DNA of 64,000 nt from Streptomyces sp. NBC_01296 (GCF_035984415.1 NZ_CP130720.1:2852001-2916000), one strand, 5' to 3'. Positions 18,394 to 27,103 are shown, numbered from the stretch's first letter. The notes: generated by a model from the letters alone, not told the origin. Numbers and translations: made by a program.

Positions 18394-18494
18394 CGGGCGT
18401 TCCTCCTTGTGCGGGCCAGGGTTCACCGCAGGGTAACGAAGGTCTGCCGGGCGCCTCGGACCGCGGGGCGGGGCCACCGGCAGCCATGGTAGTT

Positions 18495-18523
18495 TTCTTG
18501 GACGGACGCAGTCGTTGTATGCT
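18495..18523 (+). promoter_or_regulatory. Candidate rpmB promoter
   Basis: TTCTTG (18495-18500), a 17-base spacer and TATGCT (18518-18523), a fair match to a vegetative sigma promoter, about 120 bases upstream of rpmB in the divergent gap with the DAK2 gene. Confidence 0.45.
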
Positions 18524-18642
18524 GCTCCGGTTGCCCGATGAGAGTCGGGCCATTCCCCCGGCAAACCACTCAGACTTCTCAGACTTCTGATCCGGTGCGC
18601 CGGATTTCACTGTAAGTGCATCTGAAGTCTTTGGAGTGACCT

Positions 18643-18828
18643 GTGGCTGCCAACTGCGACGTTTGCGCCAAGGGGCCGAGCTTCGGCAACAGCATCTCCC
18701 ACTCGCACCGCCGCACCTCGCGTCGCTGGAACCCGAACATCCAGCGCGTTCGTGCCATGGTCAGTGGGACGCCGAAGCGCCTCAACGTCTGCACCTCGTG
18801 CATCAAGGCCGGCAAGGTCTCGCGCTGA
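18643..18828 (+). CDS. rpmB: 50S ribosomal protein L28, zinc-binding form
   Basis: A 61-residue ribosomal protein reading MAANCDVCAKGPSFGNSISH and ending CIKAGKVSR. CDVC (5-8) and CTSC (50-53) make a zinc-binding pair, marking the zinc-replete form. Start is GTG at 18643-18645 with TTGGAG seven bases upstream. It stands alone, divergent from the DAK2-recG unit and followed by a strong terminator, as is usual in actinobacteria. Confidence 0.97.
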   Translation: MAANCDVCAKGPSFGNSISHSHRRTSRRWNPNIQRVRAMVSGTPKRLNVCTSCIKAGKVSR

Positions 18829-18864
18829 CGCCAACCGTCGTAGCGCAGCCCTTTCCGGTTGCCA

Positions 18865-18897
18865 AAAAGGCCGGTCCACCTCGTGGACCGGCCTTTT
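18865..18897 (+). terminator. rpmB terminator
   Basis: Fifteen-bp perfect stem AAAAGGCCGGTCCAC / GTGGACCGGCCTTTT with loop CTC. The stem closes with A4/T4, so it can terminate from either side; it is 36 bases after the rpmB stop. Confidence 0.9.
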
Positions 18898-18927
18898 GCC
18901 TTGCCTTGCCTGGACCGACCGGGCGGC

Positions 18928-18964
18928 AGAGGACCCCCGCATCATCCTGATGCGGGGGTCCTCT
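18928..18964 (-). terminator. thiD terminator
   Basis: Seventeen-bp perfect stem AGAGGACCCCCGCATCA / TGATGCGGGGGTCCTCT with loop TCC, 33 bases beyond the thiD stop, between the convergent rpmB and thiD units. Confidence 0.85.
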
Positions 18965-18997
18965 GCTGTGCCGTGCGGGATCCGCGGTCCGGTCGCC

Positions 18998-19801
18998 TCA
19001 GCGGTGCCACTGCCAGGCGTGGTCCACCGGGCCGATGCCGCCGCCGAGCGCGAAGCCGGCCGCGATGGCGCCGGTCACGTACTCCTTGGCCTCCATGACC
19101 GCCTGCGGCACGTCCTGGCCCTTGGCGAGCCCGGCGGCTATCGCACTGGCGAGGGTGCAGCCGGTGCCGTGGGTGTGCCGGTTGTCGTGGCGCGGCGCCC
19201 GCAGCCACAGCTGCGTCTCGCCGTCGGTCAGCAGGTCGGCGGCCTCGTTCCCGTGGGCCGCCAGGTGCCCGCCCTTGATCAGCGCCCACTCGGGCCCGTA
19301 CGAGAGGACCGCGTCGGCGGCCCGCCGCATGTCGTCCTCGCTCTCCACCACCACGCCCGTGAGCTGCGCCACCTCGTCCAGGTTCGGCGTGGCCACGGTG
19401 GCCCGCGGCAGCAGCTCCTTGCGTACGGCGTCCAGCGCCGACTCGGCGAGCAGCGCGTCCCCGTGCTTGGAGACCCCGACGGGGTCCACGACGGCGGGCG
19501 CGGAGGTGGCGGCGAGCAGCTCGGCCACCGTCTCCACCAGCGCGGCCGAGGACAGCATCCCGGTCTTGACCGCCTGTACGCCGATGTCGTCCACGACGGC
19601 CCGGTACTGGGCCTTCACGGCCTCGGCGGGCAGCTCCCAGACTCCCTGGACCCCGAGGGAGTTCTGCGCGGTCACGGCGGTCACCACGCTCATCCCGTGC
19701 ACGCCGAGTGCCAGCATGGTCTTGAGGTCGGCCTGGATCCCGGCGCCACCGCCGGAGTCGGATCCGGCGACGGTCAGGCACAGCGGTGGCGCGTCGGTCA
19801 T
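18998..19801 (-). CDS. thiD: Hydroxymethylpyrimidine/phosphomethylpyrimidine kinase
   Basis: Ribokinase-fold enzyme that phosphorylates HMP and then HMP-P in thiamine diphosphate synthesis. In 267 residues it shows [21 protein letters not shown] (N-terminal substrate loop), [15 protein letters not shown], and the anion-hole motif [12 protein letters not shown] with its catalytic Asp region. The ATG (19799-19801) overlaps the thiL stop as ATGA, so translation is coupled. Together with thiL it covers HMP activation and the last thiamine phosphorylation. Confidence 0.96.
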   Translation of the reverse strand: MTDAPPLCLTVAGSDSGGGAGIQADLKTMLALGVHGMSVVTAVTAQNSLGVQGVWELPAEAVKAQYRAVVDDIGVQAVKTGMLSSAALVETVAELLAATSAPAVVDPVGVSKHGDALLAESALDAVRKELLPRATVATPNLDEVAQLTGVVVESEDDMRRAADAVLSYGPEWALIKGGHLAAHGNEAADLLTDGETQLWLRAPRHDNRHTHGTGCTLASAIAAGLAKGQDVPQAVMEAKEYVTGAIAAGFALGGGIGPVDHAWQWHR

Positions 19802-20781
19802 CTGGGGGTCTCCTCGGTGGACGGGTCGGAGCCGAAGTGGTCCCACCCGCCGGTGCTCGTCCAGGGAGCGCCGTCCACGGTCACCTGGGGCAGCGCGGAC
19901 CGGTTCAGCACCTCACCGATGACCTTCCAGCGGGCCGGCAGTTTCACGTCGGGCGGGAAGGTCGCCACGATGGCGTGATCTTCTCCCCCGGTGAGCACCC
20001 ACTGCAAGGGGTCGACCCCGACGGCCTGCCCGATGTCGTGCATCTGGGTCGGGATGTCGACGGCTGCCGAACGCAGGTCGATCCGTACCTTGCTGGCCTC
20101 CGCGATGTGCCCGAGGTCGGCGATCAGGCCGTCGCTGACGTCGGTCATGGCGGTGGCGCCGAGCCCGGCGGCGGCGGGGCCCGCGTGGTACGGGGGCTCG
20201 GGGCGCCGGTGCGCCTCGACGAAGGCCCGCGGGGAGCGGAAGCCGCGCGAGAGCACGGCGAATCCGGCCGCGGACCAGCCCAGCCAGCCCGTGACGGCCA
20301 CCACGTCGCCGGGCTGGGCGCCGGAGCGCAGCACGGGCTCGTGGTTGCGCAGGTCGCCGAGGGCGGTGATGGCGACGGTGATGGTGTCCCCGCGGACGAC
20401 GTCGCCGCCGACCACGGCCGCGCCGGCGACCTGGCACTCGTCGCGCAGCCCGTCCATCAGCTCGGTGGGCCAGGTGACCGGCAGCTCGGCCGGGACGACC
20501 AGGCCGAGCAGCAGTGCGGTCGGCACCGCGCCCATGGCGGCGATGTCGGCGAGGTTCTGTGCGGCGGCCTTGCGGCCGACGTCGTAGGCCGTGGACCAGT
20601 CGCGCCGGAAGTGCCTGCCCTCGAGCAGGATGTCGGTGCTCGCCACGACGCGCCGGTCGGGGGCCGACACGACCGCGGCGTCGTCGCCCGGTCCGAGCCG
20701 GACCGCCGGGGTGGTGGTGAGCCGTGAGGTGAGCTCTCGAATGAGCCCGAACTCCCCCAGCTCGCCCACAGTGCCCTTCAT
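19798..20781 (-). CDS. thiL: Thiamine-monophosphate kinase
   Basis: Phosphorylates thiamine monophosphate to the active cofactor thiamine diphosphate. The 327-residue protein has [16 protein letters not shown] at the N terminus, the magnesium-binding GPGDDAAVV (about 32-40), [23 protein letters not shown] and [13 protein letters not shown], all typical of the PurM-like ThiL family. Start ATG at 20779-20781. First gene of a thiL-thiD pair; no TPP riboswitch was recognised in the 244 bases upstream, which it shares with a divergent Lrp-domain gene. Confidence 0.96.
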   Translation of the reverse strand: MKGTVGELGEFGLIRELTSRLTTTPAVRLGPGDDAAVVSAPDRRVVASTDILLEGRHFRRDWSTAYDVGRKAAAQNLADIAAMGAVPTALLLGLVVPAELPVTWPTELMDGLRDECQVAGAAVVGGDVVRGDTITVAITALGDLRNHEPVLRSGAQPGDVVAVTGWLGWSAAGFAVLSRGFRSPRAFVEAHRRPEPPYHAGPAAAGLGATAMTDVSDGLIADLGHIAEASKVRIDLRSAAVDIPTQMHDIGQAVGVDPLQWVLTGGEDHAIVATFPPDVKLPARWKVIGEVLNRSALPQVTVDGAPWTSTGGWDHFGSDPSTEETPR

Positions 20782-21025
20782 CGCTGTGCCCCTTCTTGCC
20801 CAGTCCGCTTGCGGTCGCGAGCCGTCACAGCTCTGGGTACCGTCAACAGATACGTCAACTTCTGCTCTCCGTACGCCCCGCCGTGCGTGGCGCCGTGCCC
20901 CCGGGTCTCCCCGTGGTGCTCGGCAACGCGGTACCGTGGCGTCCCTTCTTCCCCGGGCCCGTCCGAATCCCTGGGCCCACCCGAAGGTTAGGGGAATCGA
21001 TCCTCGTGGCCGCCCTGGAGGTTCC

Positions 21026-21259
21026 GTGGTACAGGCGTACATCCTTATCCAGACCGAGGTGGGCAAGGCGTCGTCCGTCGCCGAGTCCATCAGCCAGATC
21101 GCGGGGGTGATCCAGGCCGAGGACGTGACGGGGCCGTACGACGTGATCGTGCGCGCCCAGGCCGACACCGTGGACGAGCTCGGCCGCATGGTCGTCGCCA
21201 AGGTGCAGCGGGTGGAGGGCATCACCCGCACCCTGACCTGCCCGGTGGTCCATCTGTAG
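21026..21259 (+). CDS. Stand-alone Lrp/AsnC ligand-binding (RAM) domain protein
   Basis: A 77-residue protein beginning MVQAYILIQTEVGKASSVAE and ending ITRTLTCPVVHL. It matches only the C-terminal RAM/ACT-like sensor domain of Lrp/AsnC regulators (beta-alpha-beta pattern with GPYDVIVRAQADTVDELG); no helix-turn-helix is present. Such single-domain proteins form ring oligomers and may bind amino acids or modulate full Lrp proteins. GTG start at 21026-21028 with GGAGG five bases upstream. Divergent from thiL. Confidence 0.9.
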   Translation: MVQAYILIQTEVGKASSVAESISQIAGVIQAEDVTGPYDVIVRAQADTVDELGRMVVAKVQRVEGITRTLTCPVVHL

Positions 21260-21279
21260 CCCCCGTCTACTCTTGGCCG

Positions 21280-21783
21280 GTGATGTCCCTCCACCGCCGG
21301 CCCCTCCGTGTGCCCGCCCTGTCCGTACTGGCCGCCGTACTGGCCCTCGCGGGCTGTACCCCGGGTGACTCCGTTGCCCGGGTGGACCCGCCGCCCACGC
21401 CGCCCGCCGACGTCGCGGGGTTCTGTGCAGCACTGCACAAGGAACTCCCGGAGACGGTGGCCGGCCTGGCGCGGGCCGAGGCCGCGCCGGAGTCGGATCT
21501 GACCGCCGCGTGGGGCGGCTCGGCGATCGTACTGCGGTGCGGTATCCCCAAGCCCCCCGAGATGGCGGACGAAAAGCTGGGCGGCGTCGAGGTCGACGGC
21601 GTCCGGTGGCTGCTGAAGCCCGTCCCCGACAGTGCCGGCGGCGGGTTCCGGTTCATCACCGGGATGCGGCTGGCGTACACCGAGGTCCGGGTCGACAAGG
21701 AGCATGCCACGGATGCGGGCATGCTGGTCGGTCTGTCCGGCGTGGTGGCCAGGACCGTCCCCGAGGGCATCTCGTCGTATTGA
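21280..21783 (+). CDS. DUF3515 lipoprotein
   Basis: A 167-residue protein with a basic start, hydrophobic core and lipobox LALAGC (Cys near residue 26), so it should be lipid-anchored outside the membrane. The mature part is one small domain with paired cysteines (GFCAALHKELPETVAGL and IVLRCGIPKP) and VRWLLKPV, the pattern of DUF3515. Function unknown. Start is GTG at 21280 or the ATG three bases later. It follows the Lrp-domain gene by 20 bases and is followed by a strong hairpin. Confidence 0.87.
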   Translation: MMSLHRRPLRVPALSVLAAVLALAGCTPGDSVARVDPPPTPPADVAGFCAALHKELPETVAGLARAEAAPESDLTAAWGGSAIVLRCGIPKPPEMADEKLGGVEVDGVRWLLKPVPDSAGGGFRFITGMRLAYTEVRVDKEHATDAGMLVGLSGVVARTVPEGISSY

Positions 21784-21825
21784 CGGCCCGAAGGCCCGAC
21801 GGCCGGACGCCCCCCGCTTCGTACA

Positions 21826-21860
21826 CCGACCGCCCGCCGGGAATCCCGGCGGGCGGTCGG
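21826..21860. terminator. Bidirectional terminator between DUF3515 gene and ddl
   Basis: Fifteen-bp perfect stem CCGACCGCCCGCCGG / CCGGCGGGCGGTCGG with a short GAATC loop, placed between two convergent genes. Confidence 0.8.
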
Positions 21861-21882
21861 CTTTGCGCTCTGCGGCTGCCTG

Positions 21883-23040
21883 CTAGCGCAGCCCGGTGGA
21901 GCGGCGCAGGGCCGCCTGGATCAGGCGGTCCACCAGCTCGGGGTACTCGATGCCCGACTCCTGCCACATCCGCGGGTACATGGAGATCGGGGTGAAGCCC
22001 GGCATGGTGTTGATCTCGTTGATGACGAAGGTGCCGTCCTCGGTGAGGAAGAAGTCGGCGCGCACCAGGCCCTCGCAGGACGCGGCGTCGAACGCCTCGA
22101 TCGCGAGCCGCTGCACCTCGGCGGTCTGCTCCGGGGTGAGCGGAGCGGGCACGATCCCGGAGGCGGAGTCGATGTACTTCGCCTCGAAGTCGTAGAAGTC
22201 GTGGCTGGAGACCGGCGGGATCTCGGCGGGCATGCTCGCGCGCGGCCCGTCATCGAACTCCAGCACCCCGCACTCGATCTCGCGGCCGCGCAGCAGCGCC
22301 TCCACGATGATCTTCGGGTCGTGGCGGTGGGCCTCGCGGATCGCCTCGTCGAGGCCGGAGACCTCGTCGACCTTGGTGATGCCGATGGAGGAGCCGGCCC
22401 GGGCGGGCTTGATGAAGAGCGGCCAGCCGTGCTCGCCGGCGAAGTCCAGGATCCGCGCCTTGGCGGCGTCCCGGTCGGCTTCCCACTCGCGCGGGCGGAT
22501 GGTCACGTACGGGCCGACGGGGAGGCCGAAGGAGGTGAAGACCCGCTTCATGTACTCCTTGTCCTGGCCGACGGCCGAGGCGAGGACGCCCGAGCCGACG
22601 TACGGGATGCCGGAGAGCTCCAGGAGGCCCTGCAGGGTGCCGTCCTCGCCGTACGGGCCGTGCAGCATCGGGAAGACGACGTCGACTTCGCCCAGGGCCT
22701 TGGGGACGGCTCCCGGCTCGGTGTAGACGACCTCGCGGTTGGCCGGGTCGACGGAGAGCACGACGGCGCCGTCCTCGGAGTCCGCCAGCTCCTCGACGCT
22801 CGGGAGCTTGCGGTCGGCGATGGCCATCCGCGCGGGCTCGTCGGCGGTCAGCGCCCACCGGCCGTCCGTGGTGATGCCGATGGGCAGCACCTCGTACTTG
22901 GACCGGTCGATGGAGCGCAGCACGGCGCCCGCCGTGACGACCGAGATGGCGTGTTCCGAGCTGCGGCCGCCGAACACGACGGCCACGCGGGGCTTGCGGC
23001 CCTGCTGCTCAGGGGTCTGGGGGAGGTTCTCGCTGCTCAT
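21883..23040 (-). CDS. ddl: D-alanine--D-alanine ligase
   Basis: ATP-grasp ligase that makes the D-Ala-D-Ala terminus of peptidoglycan precursors in the cytoplasm. It has 385 residues with VVFGGRSSEHAISV at the N terminus, FPMLHGPYGEDGTLQGLLE, the ATP-grasp loop IKPARAGSSIGITKV and the metal-binding end FVINEINTMPGFTPISMYP. Start ATG at 23038-23040. The peptide reads as a normal vancomycin-sensitive Ddl; nothing suggests a D-lactate variant, though this is by eye. It is preceded by gpsA and plsC on the same strand (39-base gap), tying lipid and wall precursor synthesis. Confidence 0.97.
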   Translation of the reverse strand: MSSENLPQTPEQQGRKPRVAVVFGGRSSEHAISVVTAGAVLRSIDRSKYEVLPIGITTDGRWALTADEPARMAIADRKLPSVEELADSEDGAVVLSVDPANREVVYTEPGAVPKALGEVDVVFPMLHGPYGEDGTLQGLLELSGIPYVGSGVLASAVGQDKEYMKRVFTSFGLPVGPYVTIRPREWEADRDAAKARILDFAGEHGWPLFIKPARAGSSIGITKVDEVSGLDEAIREAHRHDPKIIVEALLRGREIECGVLEFDDGPRASMPAEIPPVSSHDFYDFEAKYIDSASGIVPAPLTPEQTAEVQRLAIEAFDAASCEGLVRADFFLTEDGTFVINEINTMPGFTPISMYPRMWQESGIEYPELVDRLIQAALRRSTGLR

Positions 23041-23079
23041 ATCGCCACGACGATACCCGCTCACACGTCCGGAACGGAG

Positions 23080-24090
23080 TCAGCGGCGTTCCGGTTTGGC
23101 GCTGCGTCCCATCAGCTCCTTGAGAGCGACCAGCGGGGGCTTGCCGTGGTGGACGATGTCGACGACCGTGTCGGTGATCGGCATGTCCACCCCGTGGCGG
23201 CGGGCCAGATCGGCCACCGACTGGCAGGACTTGACCCCCTCGGCGGTCTGCTTGGTGACCGCGATGGTCTCCTCGAGGGTCATTCCGCGGCCGAGGTTGG
23301 TGCCGAAGGTGTGGTTCCGCGAGAGCGGCGAGGAGCAGGTGGCGACGAGGTCGCCGAGGCCCGCGAGACCGGAGAAGGTGAGCGGGTCGGCGCCCATCGC
23401 CAGGCCCAGCCGGGTCGCTTCGGCGAGGCCGCGGGTGATGAGCGAGCCCTTGGTGTTGTCGCCCAGGCCCATGCCGTCCGCGATGCCGACGGCGAGGCCG
23501 ATGACGTTCTTGACGGCGCCGCCCAGCTCGCAGCCGATGACGTCGGTGCTCGTGTACGGGCGGAAGTACGGGGTGTGGCAAGCCGCCTGGAGGCGCTGCG
23601 CGACGGCCTCGTCGGAGCAGGCGACGACGGCGGCGGCCGGCTGGCGGGCGGCGATCTCACGGGCCAGGTTGGGGCCGGTGACGACGGCGACGCGCTCGGC
23701 GGGGACCTTGGCCACCTCCTCGATGACCTCGCTCATGCGCTTGGCGCTGCCGAGCTCGATGCCCTTCATCAGGGAGACGAGCACGGCGTCGGCGGGCAGC
23801 AGCGGGGCCCATTCGGCGAGGTTGCCGCGCAGGGTCTGGGAGGGGATGGCGAGGACCGCGAAATCGGCGCCGGCCGCGGCCTCGGCCGGGTCGGTGGTGG
23901 CGCGCATGTTCGCGGGGAGTTCGACGTCCGGGAAGTAGTCCGGGTTGGTCCGGCCGGTGTTGATGGCGTCGACGACCTCGCGGCGGCGGCCCCACAGGGT
24001 CACCTCGCAGCCTGCGTCGGCGAGCACCATGCCGAAGGCCGTGCCCCAGGAGCCGGTTCCGAAGACGGCTGCCTTCACGGGACGTGTCAC
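23080..24090 (-). CDS. gpsA: Glycerol-3-phosphate dehydrogenase (NAD(P)+)
   Basis: Reduces dihydroxyacetone phosphate to sn-glycerol 3-phosphate for phospholipid synthesis. The 336-residue protein has the nucleotide-binding FGTGSWGTAFGMVLADAG near the N terminus, LMKGIE, GPNLAREIA, the catalytic-lysine segment GAVKNVIGLAVGI and DNTKGSLITRGLAEATRLG. Start GTG at 24088-24090 overlaps the plsC stop (GTGA). Linkage to plsC makes chemical sense: its product is the acyl acceptor upstream of PlsC. Confidence 0.97.
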   Translation of the reverse strand: MTRPVKAAVFGTGSWGTAFGMVLADAGCEVTLWGRRREVVDAINTGRTNPDYFPDVELPANMRATTDPAEAAAGADFAVLAIPSQTLRGNLAEWAPLLPADAVLVSLMKGIELGSAKRMSEVIEEVAKVPAERVAVVTGPNLAREIAARQPAAAVVACSDEAVAQRLQAACHTPYFRPYTSTDVIGCELGGAVKNVIGLAVGIADGMGLGDNTKGSLITRGLAEATRLGLAMGADPLTFSGLAGLGDLVATCSSPLSRNHTFGTNLGRGMTLEETIAVTKQTAEGVKSCQSVADLARRHGVDMPITDTVVDIVHHGKPPLVALKELMGRSAKPERR

Positions 24091-24839
24091 TTCTGGTCCT
24101 CCCCCGCGGCCTTGTGCCGCTGTTCCGCCCTGGCCCTGCGATGGTCGTACGGCTGCTCGGGCGCCTTCTCGCCGCGCAGCTCCTCCAGCAGCCCGGTGAT
24201 GGCCTCCATGATCGTCTCGGTGGCGGCCTTGAGCACCTCCGGGGTGGGCTCCCGGTCGTAGAACTCGGAGAGGTCCACGGGAGGTCCGGCGAGGACCTGG
24301 AGGGTCTTGCGCGGGAACAGCCGCACCTTGTCCTCCTTGGCGTAGGGCGGCATCGCGAGATTCGCGCCCCACTGGGCCACCGGAATGACCGGCGCCCTGG
24401 TCATCAGCGCGACCCGGGCCGCGCCGGTCTTGCCGGCCATCGGCCACATGTCCGGATCGCGGGTGAGGGTGCCTTCCGGATAAAAGGCCACGCATTCGCC
24501 GCGCTCGATCGCGTCCACGGCGGCCCGGAATGCGTCCAGGGCGTTGGTGGTCTCGCGGTAGACCGGGATCTGGCCGGATCCGTGCAGGATCGCGCCGACA
24601 ATGGGGACCTTGAAGAGGGCCGCCTTCGCGAGCAATCGGGGCACCCGGCCGGTGTTGTACTGGAAGTGCGCGTAGGAGAGCGGGTCCAGATACGAGTTGT
24701 GATTGACGGCCGTGATAAACCCGCCGTCGGCCGGAATGTGATCCATTCCCCGCCAGTCCCGCTTGAAGAGCACCACCAGCGGCGGTTTTGCGATGACCGC
24801 CGCCAGGCGGTACCAGAAGCCGATTCTGCGGCGGGACAC
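24087..24839 (-). CDS. plsC: 1-acyl-sn-glycerol-3-phosphate acyltransferase
   Basis: Membrane-associated acyltransferase that makes phosphatidic acid from lysophosphatidic acid. In 250 residues the HX4D catalytic motif is NHNSYLD (about residues 41-47) and the glycerol-phosphate site is FYPEGTLTRDPDM (about 107-119), with PVAQWGAN after it. The C-terminal 40 residues are charged. Start GTG at 24837-24839 (MSRRRIGFWYRLAAVI) has AGGAAAGG upstream. A long open frame continues upstream but is not coding-like. First gene of plsC-gpsA-ddl. Confidence 0.93.
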   Translation of the reverse strand: MSRRRIGFWYRLAAVIAKPPLVVLFKRDWRGMDHIPADGGFITAVNHNSYLDPLSYAHFQYNTGRVPRLLAKAALFKVPIVGAILHGSGQIPVYRETTNALDAFRAAVDAIERGECVAFYPEGTLTRDPDMWPMAGKTGAARVALMTRAPVIPVAQWGANLAMPPYAKEDKVRLFPRKTLQVLAGPPVDLSEFYDREPTPEVLKAATETIMEAITGLLEELRGEKAPEQPYDHRRARAEQRHKAAGEDQK

Positions 24840-25033
24840 TCGGACACCTTTCCTCTTGAACGGGTGCGTGGGGTACCTCCCAGCGGTGGCTGGGGAAGCC
24901 GGGGCACCTCGTCGGCCGGACAAGTGTGGCCTCAGGTCCGGTCTCTGTCGAGAACACGGTACGCCCCGCCCGGAGCACCGGACCGCCGGGTCGACCGGGC
25001 AGAGGCGACAATGGGCCGACGCACGACCCGGCC

Positions 25034-25915
25034 ATGACCCGGCCTTGGTCCACACATGCAGGGACGCGCACCGGAGGGAAGGGGCCCGCCACGAACGCGG
25101 TCTGGAGTCTGGTGGTCCCGCTGAAGCCCCTGGCGGTGGCCAAGAGCCGTCTCGCGGCGGCGGTGGGCGCGTCCCGTCCCGGGCTCGCGCTGGCTTTCGC
25201 ACAGGACACCGTGGCAGGGGCTCTGGCCTGCGCGGCAGTCGCGGATGTGGTGGTCGTCACGGACGACGCGCAGGCGGGTGCGGAACTGGCCCGGCTCGGG
25301 GCGCGGATCCTGCCGGACACCCCGGCCGCCGGGCTCAACGCGGCGCTGACCCACGGGGCGCGGGAGATACGTGCGGTGCGGCCCGGGGCGGCGGTGGCCG
25401 CGATGAACGCGGATCTGCCCGCGTTGCGGCCGCCGGAATTGCTACGCGTGCTCGAAGCCGCATCCGCATTTCCCCGGGCATTTCTGGCGGATGCGGCGGG
25501 AATCGGTACGACCCTGCTTTCCGCTGCGCCGGACGTGGAATTGGCACCCTCGTTCGGAGGCCCGTCACGGGCCCGCCATTCGGCCTCGGGAGCTGCGGAA
25601 ATAGCCCTCGCGGATGTCGAGAGCGTGCGCCGGGACGTGGACACGGCCGCGGATCTGCGGACGGCCCTCGCCCTCGGTGTGGGCCGTCACACGGCCCGAT
25701 ACAGTGCCGGTATGCAGGCGACCGCGTACACGTACGACTCCCAGACCCGCAGCGGCAGTGTGCTGCTGGACGACGGCACCCCGGTGCCCTTCGAGGCCCC
25801 GGCGTTCGACGCGGGCGGCCTGCGGCTGCTGCGCCCCGGGCAGCGGGTCCGGATCGAGACGGACGGCGAGGGACCGGCGCGCCGGATCACCCTGATCACC
25901 CTGCAGACCTTCTGA
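25034..25915 (+). CDS. cofC: 2-phospho-L-lactate guanylyltransferase CofC, in frame with a small C-terminal domain
   Basis: CofC activates a phospholactate (or related 3-carbon acid) with GTP for coenzyme F420 synthesis. The domain runs from WSLVVPLKPLAVAKSRLA (about residue 22) through NADLPALRPPELL and LSAAPDVELAPSFGG to DVESVRRDVDTAADLRTALAL (about residue 214). The frame then continues without a stop through GVGRHTARYSAGM into a 68-residue module (MQATAYTYDSQTRSGSVLLD...). CofC alone is about 210-220 residues, so this is either a real fusion or two genes that happen to be in frame. The CofC start is uncertain: ATG 25034 is the first reasonable one, while a GGAGGGAAGG near 25075 is not followed by a good in-frame start. 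Divergent from plsC. Confidence 0.75.
   Translation: MTRPWSTHAGTRTGGKGPATNAVWSLVVPLKPLAVAKSRLAAAVGASRPGLALAFAQDTVAGALACAAVADVVVVTDDAQAGAELARLGARILPDTPAAGLNAALTHGAREIRAVRPGAAVAAMNADLPALRPPELLRVLEAASAFPRAFLADAAGIGTTLLSAAPDVELAPSFGGPSRARHSASGAAEIALADVESVRRDVDTAADLRTALALGVGRHTARYSAGMQATAYTYDSQTRSGSVLLDDGTPVPFEAPAFDAGGLRLLRPGQRVRIETDGEGPARRITLITLQTF
25711..25915 (+). CDS. Possible independent small beta-barrel-like protein inside the cofC frame
   Basis: An in-frame ATG at 25711 would give a 67-residue protein reading MQATAYTYDSQTRSGSVLLD and later LLRPGQRVRIETDGEGPARR, ending TLQTF. The alternating strand-like pattern with GSVLLDDGTPVPF and GQRVRI resembles a cold-shock/OB-type module, though RNA-binding motifs are not seen. 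There is no ribosome site, but TACAGT lies seven bases before the ATG, which would suit a leaderless transcript. I recall similar small stand-alone proteins in streptomycetes, so separate expression is a real option. Confidence 0.5.
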
Positions 25916-25958
25916 GCCTCGGCCGTGCCGGCCTTCTGACCTGCACGGACAGCACCGC

Positions 25959-25991
25959 GGGCCGGCTTCCCCAGGGAGGGGAAGCCGGCCC
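25959..25991. terminator. Bidirectional terminator between cofC and hupS
   Basis: Fourteen-bp perfect stem GGGCCGGCTTCCCC / GGGGAAGCCGGCCC with a 5-base loop between two convergent genes. Confidence 0.85.
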
Positions 25992-26011
25992 GGCGTGTGT
26001 GACTCGTGGCC

Positions 26012-26686
26012 TTACTTCTTGCGGGCCGTGGTCTTCTTCGCGGTGGTCTTGCGCGCCGTCGTCTTCTTGGCGGGCGCCGTGGTCTTCGCGGTGGCCTTCT
26101 TGGCCGCCGGAGCCGTCTTCTTGGCGGTGGTGGTGGTCTTCTTCGCCGCCGTCGCGGTCTTCTTCGCCGCGGCAGTGGTCTTCTTCACCGCCGTCGTGGT
26201 CTTCTTCGCCGCGGCGGTCTTGGCGACCACCTTCTTGGCGGTGGCGACCTTCTTCGCAGTGGTCTTCTTGGCGACCGTGGTCTTCGCCGCCGCCTTCTTG
26301 GCGGTGGTGGCCTTCTTGGCCACGGCCTTCTTGACCGTCGCGGAAGCTCCGCCGGAGAGGCTGCCCTTGGGAGCCTTCTTCACCGACACCTCGCCGCCCT
26401 TGGGCAGCTTCTTGGTGCCCGCGACCAGGTCCTTGAAGCCCTGGCCCGCGCGGAAGCGGGGAACCGAGGTCTTCTTGACCCGGACGCGCTCACCCGTCTG
26501 CGGGTTGCGGGCGTAGCGGGCCGGGCGGTCGACCTTCTCGAACGAGCCGAAGCCCGTGACCGAGACCCGGTCGCCCGCGACCACAGCGCGGACCATCGCG
26601 TCCAGTACCGCGTCGACAGCGTCCGCGGCCTGCTGGCGGCCGCCCAGCTTGTCGGCAATCGCTTCTACGAGCTGCGCCTTGTTCAC
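26012..26686 (-). CDS. hupS: HU-family nucleoid protein with Lys/Ala tail (HupS type)
   Basis: A 224-residue chromatin protein with two parts. Residues 1-90 are an HU domain (MNKAQLVEAIADKLGGRQQA, GFGSFEKVDRPARYARNPQTG with the DNA-intercalating RNP region). Residues about 100-224 are a basic tail of repeated KKTTAKK, AAAKKT and PAAKK units like histone H1. Only actinobacteria have this form. In S. coelicolor HupS is induced in sporulation and compacts spore DNA. Start GTG at 26684-26686 with GAAGGGGAAG upstream. A promoter with 17-base spacing is visible at 26739-26767. Confidence 0.96.
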   Translation of the reverse strand: MNKAQLVEAIADKLGGRQQAADAVDAVLDAMVRAVVAGDRVSVTGFGSFEKVDRPARYARNPQTGERVRVKKTSVPRFRAGQGFKDLVAGTKKLPKGGEVSVKKAPKGSLSGGASATVKKAVAKKATTAKKAAAKTTVAKKTTAKKVATAKKVVAKTAAAKKTTTAVKKTTAAAKKTATAAKKTTTTAKKTAPAAKKATAKTTAPAKKTTARKTTAKKTTARKK

Positions 26687-26738
26687 GTCTTCCCCTTCGG
26701 AGACTTCGCCAGAACGAATGTGTTCAAGCTTATTTCGC

Positions 26739-26767
26739 ACGTTAGGCGGATATATACCGCAAATCAA
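26739..26767 (-). promoter_or_regulatory. Candidate hupS promoter with a dyad spacer
   Basis: On the minus strand TTGATT (26767-26762), a 17-base spacer, and TAACGT (26744-26739), about 50 bases upstream of the start codon. The spacer holds a near-palindrome GCGGTATATATCCGC, unusually AT-rich for this genome and a possible regulator or self-binding site. Confidence 0.6.
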
Positions 26768-26830
26768 ACACGAAACGGGCTAATCACCCTAGTGCCGCAA
26801 CGGTGTAGGTCGTTACGGAGTTCCTTCGCA

Positions 26831-27058
26831 TCAGTCGCCTTCAGGGAATCGACCCTCGTCGAGGTCCTTCATCAACCTGTCCAGGCGCCTTGCCGCATCG
26901 GCGAGATCATGCTTCGCCGCGGCCGTGACGACCAACAGCTTCCGGGACAGCGCCATCCTTACGCCCTCCGGGACTTGCAGTGTGCGCACCCTTGTGTGTG
27001 CTTCTTTCAGCCGGTCCGCGACGAGTTCGTAGAGCTCAAGTTGACTGTCGCGTTCCAT
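26831..27058 (-). CDS. Conserved 75-residue hypothetical protein
   Basis: A small helical protein, MERDSQLELYELVADRLKEA at the start, with a long amphipathic stretch VRTLQVPEGVRMALSRKLLV and a charged end LDRLMKDLDEGRFPEGD. I do not recognise a family with known function; I recall similar short proteins next to hupS in streptomycetes. ATG at 27056-27058. It lies between leuD and hupS on the same strand, separated from leuD by a strong terminator and from hupS by 144 bases. Confidence 0.75.
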   Translation of the reverse strand: MERDSQLELYELVADRLKEAHTRVRTLQVPEGVRMALSRKLLVVTAAAKHDLADAARRLDRLMKDLDEGRFPEGD

Positions 27059-27103
27059 GCACAGATTGTGCCATCTGGGGCGAGTTGTCGCCTCACGGGG
27101 CCT

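Noticed and set aside
20782..21025. TPP riboswitch upstream of thiL
   Set aside because: I could not find the conserved THI-box elements (CUGAGA and the GGUGC-type 3' part) in the right order on the minus strand.
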